Source: Chrysomallon squamiferum (Eukaryota; Mollusca; Gastropoda; Neomphalida; Peltospiridae). Taken from it: DNA of 64,000 nucleotides. Below the pieces are notes generated by a model. That model searched no databases. It was given only the letters and a program-made list of their open reading frames with translations, and was not told the origin of the DNA. Within the stretch, counting starts at the first letter, position 1, and every line of letters begins with the position of its first letter. The stretch covers positions 30,329,654 to 30,393,653 of the forward strand of contig CM022679.1 in assembly GCA_012295275.1 (NCBI GenBank), read 5' to 3'. Below, one piece after another: positions 60,049 through 64,000 of this stretch. The translations under genes and the position numbers were made by a program.

Positions 60049-61108
60049 ATGAATGAATGTTTATTACAATTTAAAATTTTAAAGTGTGTTTAAGTGTTCA
60101 TGTTTATTGAAATACAAGATGAGCTGACAACTGGCCAAGGTCAAATTCTTACAGTGTTACCAATACATACAAAAAGATTTAAATGATTTAAAAAACCTTT
60201 CTTCTTGGAATAGCACTTTCAGTAATTAGTAATCCATATATCATTTTTTATTTATTTACTTTTTAAAATTGTTTTAAATATTCTCACTAGGAACAGTAGA
60301 TAAATCTTGTATGACATAGTAAAAAATGTTCTGTGACTAACAATTCAGTTTTGAAGTATTAATAATACTGTTGGATCATATATCATTACTTCTTTCTTCA
60401 GAATACTTCTCTACTTCCAAATTTTCTTTTTTTCTGTTCTTTACTTTTTCACACCATTTCAAAATGGGTTGGTTTTATGGGTTTGATGTCCTATTTTAAA
60501 AAAAATACATATATATGAGTGCATGCATACAAAATATTCCACTGAGAAAGAATAGGGAAATCACATATAGTTTTCTGAACTCAAACAATTTTAGATTCAA
60601 ATTTCTGAAATAATCGTTTTTGGTGATTTAATTCAGTGGACTGTGGCTCTTGCCAATCAGATATATATAGTTAATAAAGTTTAATGTATTTTTAGCCATT
60701 TATGGGAAGACACACAAAACAGTTTCATGTACCACAATGAGTAATGGGTACATTTTATTCTTGCATATTTTATCATTACACACATTATGTTGGTATCTAC
60801 TAATTAAATTAAAAAATATATATAGGTGTTATATTTATTAGACAAGAAAATGGGGATGGGTTATGGGAATTAATCTAATGATTATACCACCAATAACATT
60901 TTTGGATAATTGCATAAATCAGGAAAGAAATAAAATAATTTTCAGGTATGTGTAACTAATAAATGTAATTACATTAAAAAAAAAAATTAAAAAGCATTTG
61001 TAGATATACTTTTAATAAGTACAACAAATGAAATATTTCAGAAAAATATAATAATTAAAAAACCCACCAAAACAACAACATTGGTTGTAATTTTTCTATT
61101 TTTTGAAG

Positions 61109-61120
61109 AAGTTAAACCAG
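61109..61120 (+). CDS. Candidate 12-nt microexon (EVKP)
   Basis: Twelve nucleotides (aagttaaaccag) lie between a T-rich acceptor tctattttttgaag and a strong donor CAG|gtaagg. Phase is 1 at both ends, matching the flanking tail exons. Together they would read E-EVKP-[GV]. Splice sites are good, but so short an exon can arise by chance in a 5.4 kb intron. Confidence 0.35.
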
Positions 61121-62376
61121 GTAAGGAAAAACTTATTAATTTAAATTTATATACTAATTGTTTGTACAATTCTCTTTAGGTAAGTGTTTAAATTTTTTTA
61201 TTCTTATTAATGATTATGCTTAATTGCTTTTTGCTTTTTTTTAAAGTATGGAGTCATAAAGTGTTTTTTTTAATAAATTAGCTTTAAAAAGAAAAGAGAG
61301 ACAAATAACCTATAATAATAATAATAATTATCATATCAGTCTTAAAAAATAAAACAAAAATAATGATAAGAATAATAAATAAAATAAATAAATACATAAA
61401 TTAAAGTTTCCATGCTGCTGAGCTATGAATTTTAGGCTTACTGCAAAAGAAGTTTATATGATTTGAAATCTACTTTTATATTTTGGCTTTGCTTTTATTT
61501 TCTTCGTAACAAAAATAATTTTTTTTGCTTCCAATCGATCATGATGTAACAGTGAAAAAAATATTTGTTTTAAAATTTAGCAATAAACATTTTCATTTCT
61601 TTTGTAGGCAACTAAAAATAACACAAAACAATTGAAAATAACAAATAGCGCATTATCTAACAAATAACCCTGTTTTATTTGAATTATTTTATTATTATTT
61701 TCAGTGTTCATTCTAATTAGTTTTGTAAATAAATAATATATATTGCATCCCGTATTTATTATAAAAAAAATAAAATAAATAATGAAAAAAAATAATAAAA
61801 GCAAACAAAAATTAGACTCGGTCACCATGATTATCAAAGAACTTAAATACAGGCATTTCTTAATGAAAAATCTTACTGATAAAGTTTGTTATATATGGGG
61901 GTCATTGCAGAGGTTTAACATTTCTAAAAATTTTGTAAATGTTCTAAGAAGAATTAGAGGTATACACTGCATTTCAAAAATTTTGTTCATATCTCGTAGC
62001 ATGTAATAACATGCATGACTATTTTAATAAATAAACATCAAGTTTACTATTTCTTCTAAGAATGGTTGATTGTAATTATGTCTGCATGTTGTAAATATTT
62101 TACAGTTCTGAGCATTTGACATTGGTCTTGTACTTTATATGAATATTCATTAGAAGGAGAAAAGTTAGCTTCATTGTATTTATTTTTGTTTTTGTTTTCT
62201 TAAGGGAGGCTGAATAGGTTTCTGTTCAAGTATTTTCCAAAGTATTTGCTGGTGCTGTGCTGTTTTTATATTTATATTAACATATGGTACTTTTCTTTTA
62301 TGTGTGGCTTTGCAGGATCAAATGTTTCTGGATCATTTCCTATTTGTAAAAAGGTGCATTAAAAGATTTCTTTTTG

Positions 62377-62425
62377 CTGATCAAAATGAATTGCTTTTGG
62401 TTTATCAAAATGAATTGCTTTTGGT
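62377..62425. repeat. Exact 24-bp tandem duplication
   Basis: atcaaaatgaattgcttttg plus gttt occurs twice in direct succession. A CRE-type site follows a few bases later. Confidence 0.9.
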
Positions 62426-62429
62426 TTGA

Positions 62430-62437
62430 TGACGTCA
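62430..62437. promoter_or_regulatory. CRE palindrome TGACGTCA
   Basis: A perfect cAMP-response element consensus in an AT-rich intron. Its function is unknown. CpG-containing 8-mers are rare in this background. Confidence 0.3.
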
Positions 62438-63002
62438 GATTTCTCCTTTGAAGAGAAGTTTTGCAAAAAAAAAAAAAAAAAAAAAATGCTTATAACTGAC
62501 ACTGATGAACCATTATATGCTGAGGTTTTGTTAAAAGAATATTTTTGCTTCATAATTGAAATAAAGCAACCTTGATAATGAATTAATTGAATACGTGCAA
62601 AATTATACATTTAAAGATTCTTGCACATTTTTTGGCTTCTTTTTTGGTTGGGTAGTGGGCACACAAAGGTCTTAAATTTTTTTTTTTTTTTTTTTTATTT
62701 TTTTATATGATCTTTGAATAAAAGTGTTTGTTTTAATTAGTATTTAAGAACAATAGAACTTACTGTTTATTCTGCACTTTTTAGATTTGTCCAATAAATT
62801 AAATTTCAGCAGTTCTTGCAGTATTGAAAATGTATTCACCAAATTATTATTATTATTAATATTATTATTATTATTTTAATTTTTTATTTATTTATTTTTG
62901 TTGAGGATGTTTTTTAATTTATTTAATTGTTCTTTGCTTGTTTTCTTTCTTTTGGTTTTGGTTTTTACTTTTCTGTGTTATTATTATTTATTATTATTAT
63001 TA

Positions 63003-63040
<38 letters not shown>

Positions 63041-63926
63041 CTAACATAGTTTTGGGAATGTAACAAGTTCAGAAAATGTTTTCTAACTCATAACATTTAA
63101 TTAAGAATTAATGTTCTGGTTCTTTTCTTTGTTTAGTTTTTATTAACATTACATTTGAGGGTATTTTGCATGTAGAGGTGTTTCTTGAGTTATTCTTGGT
63201 CTGTTTTAATGGTTGCATTGTTTTCTTACTGATAGAAACAGTAACTGTATGAATGTTAGATGGAACTGGTTGTTAGAATTAGCTGTAGTTATCTGACAAA
63301 GTATGGGCAATTTAAATAGAATTTAGAATTATTCTAATATTAATACATTTTTTTTTTAAAGTTGTTTATATTCCATATAACAATATAAATACAGCTGTTA
63401 AAAAATTGAAAGTTTCAAAAGGCTCATATATATTTACATACATGTCCATATCCAGAAACATACATAGATAGAGCTATACATTTATTTTGACAAAATAAAA
63501 AATGTAGTATGCTTCTAATATTACTTAATACCATCTTTTATTTTTTATAAAAGAAGCCAAATTTATTGAATTGTCCATATTTGATTTTATGTTACAGGAA
63601 AGGCACATATTTTTATTTATTTAGTTCTTTTTCTTTTAATATGCCAAAAATATTGGATCTGTGCATTGAAACTTAACTTTGAATTATATAACCAGCAACA
63701 ATCCTAACATCAAGTACTAATACTGAGTGATGTAAGTTAGCATGTTGAAGCGATGGATAATCTCTGATGGTTTGAAATCAAACCAGGCTTGTTTTTGCTT
63801 TTTTAGTTTACTAAACAAGAGCTGGCTTGCTAGAATCTGATTTGGCAGTGCTGTTTATAACATAGTTTGCAAGTAAACATAGGTCTCATGTATCAAATGC
63901 CTGAATGCTAATTTGGTCTGTTCCAG

Positions 63927-64000
63927 TCTTTGATTCTAGTCTACAACCTGACGACTCTTACTATGAAGAAACCCTGCCTGATGGTACAGTAGTTCGACAC
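63927..64000 (+). CDS. Ankyrin tail exon after the giant exon (cut by window edge)
   Basis: An exon starting after acceptor ttggtctgttccag and open to the window end. With one base carried over it reads VFDSSLQPDDSYYEETLPDG then TVVRH. SYxEETLPDGTVVxxR is a conserved motif of ankyrin C-terminal tails. Its phase (1) matches exons 18-23 and the giant exon, so all of these can join it. The rest of the gene, including stop codon and 3' UTR, lies outside. Confidence 0.9.

Larger units (their letters stand above)
58570..61108 (+). other. Intron 25a
   Basis: AT-rich intron after the giant exon, with an ATT array (58838-58872), A runs near 59068-59110 and 59690-59716, an AT run and a GT/GA run (60008-60048). 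If the donor at 58570 is not used, the frame ends at TAA 58590-58592, giving VAEEGSGLSKS as an alternative end. Confidence 0.6.
61121..63926 (+). other. Intron 25b
   Basis: AT-rich intron with a 24-bp tandem duplication and a perfect TGACGTCA (62430-62437), a T run near 62671-62697 and ATT arrays (about 62843-62875 and 62979-63040). An open stretch after gctttgcag at 62315 was rejected because its only donor gives the wrong phase. Confidence 0.6.

Noticed and set aside
62315-62355. Exon-like stretch after gctttgcag in intron 25b
   Set aside because: It is open after the phase 1 join, but the only donor nearby (AAG|gtgcat) leaves phase 0, which does not fit the next exon.
1-64000. A second protein-coding gene, tRNA, rRNA, CRISPR array or intact transposon
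   Set aside because: I looked for conserved protein words, tRNA-like cloverleaf boxes, regularly spaced non-simple repeats and terminal inverted repeats, and found none that could be supported.

Overview
The window is a 64 kb slice of a eukaryotic (animal) genome. It lies inside one intron-rich gene on the plus strand that encodes an ankyrin, the adaptor joining membrane proteins to the spectrin skeleton. Coding blocks have balanced base composition. They sit in very AT-rich introns full of ATT/AAT, AAAT, AT and CA microsatellites and long A or T runs. The intron style and the position of the giant exon after the death domain suggest a protostome, most likely a lophotrochozoan such as a mollusc. 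The genus cannot be read from the sequence. No bacterial-type gene, rRNA, tRNA, CRISPR array or intact transposon was seen.

Layout. The ankyrin-repeat exons lie upstream of the window. Positions 587-8764 hold six linker exons between the ankyrin repeats and the first ZU5 domain. Positions 15884-28666 encode ZU5-N, ZU5-C and UPA, the spectrin-binding supramodule, including a DAR motif and a 21-nt candidate microexon (25192-25212). Positions 29270-31212 encode a short hinge and the death domain. The death domain carries an apparent 2-nt (CG) insertion at 30506-30509 that breaks the frame. Positions 31505-64000 encode the C-terminal regulatory tail as small exons plus one giant exon (53878-58569, 1564 codons). 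The gene runs off the right edge.

The giant exon is the most striking element. About 107 copies (hand count) of a 10- or 11-residue unit, KEPSPELVER or KEPSPELVEER, are broken up by five near-identical spacers that begin TYVGIESSVD. Every unit supplies about one Ser-Pro site. The exon lies C-terminal to the death domain, as the long exons of fly Ank2 and worm unc-44 do. The vertebrate giant exons lie between UPA and the death domain. Nearly all tail exons, including the giant one, start and end in phase 1, so they can be included or skipped in any combination without breaking the frame.

How the parts work together: ZU5-UPA would hold the protein on spectrin. The upstream ankyrin repeats would bind membrane proteins. 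The very long, charged, phosphorylatable tail, switched by splicing, could set spacing or microtubule contacts in axons. That last role is inferred by analogy with fly Ank2-L/XL and neurofilament KSP tails. Exon borders were called by hand from GT-AG sites, phase continuity and recognisable protein sequence, without RNA data.
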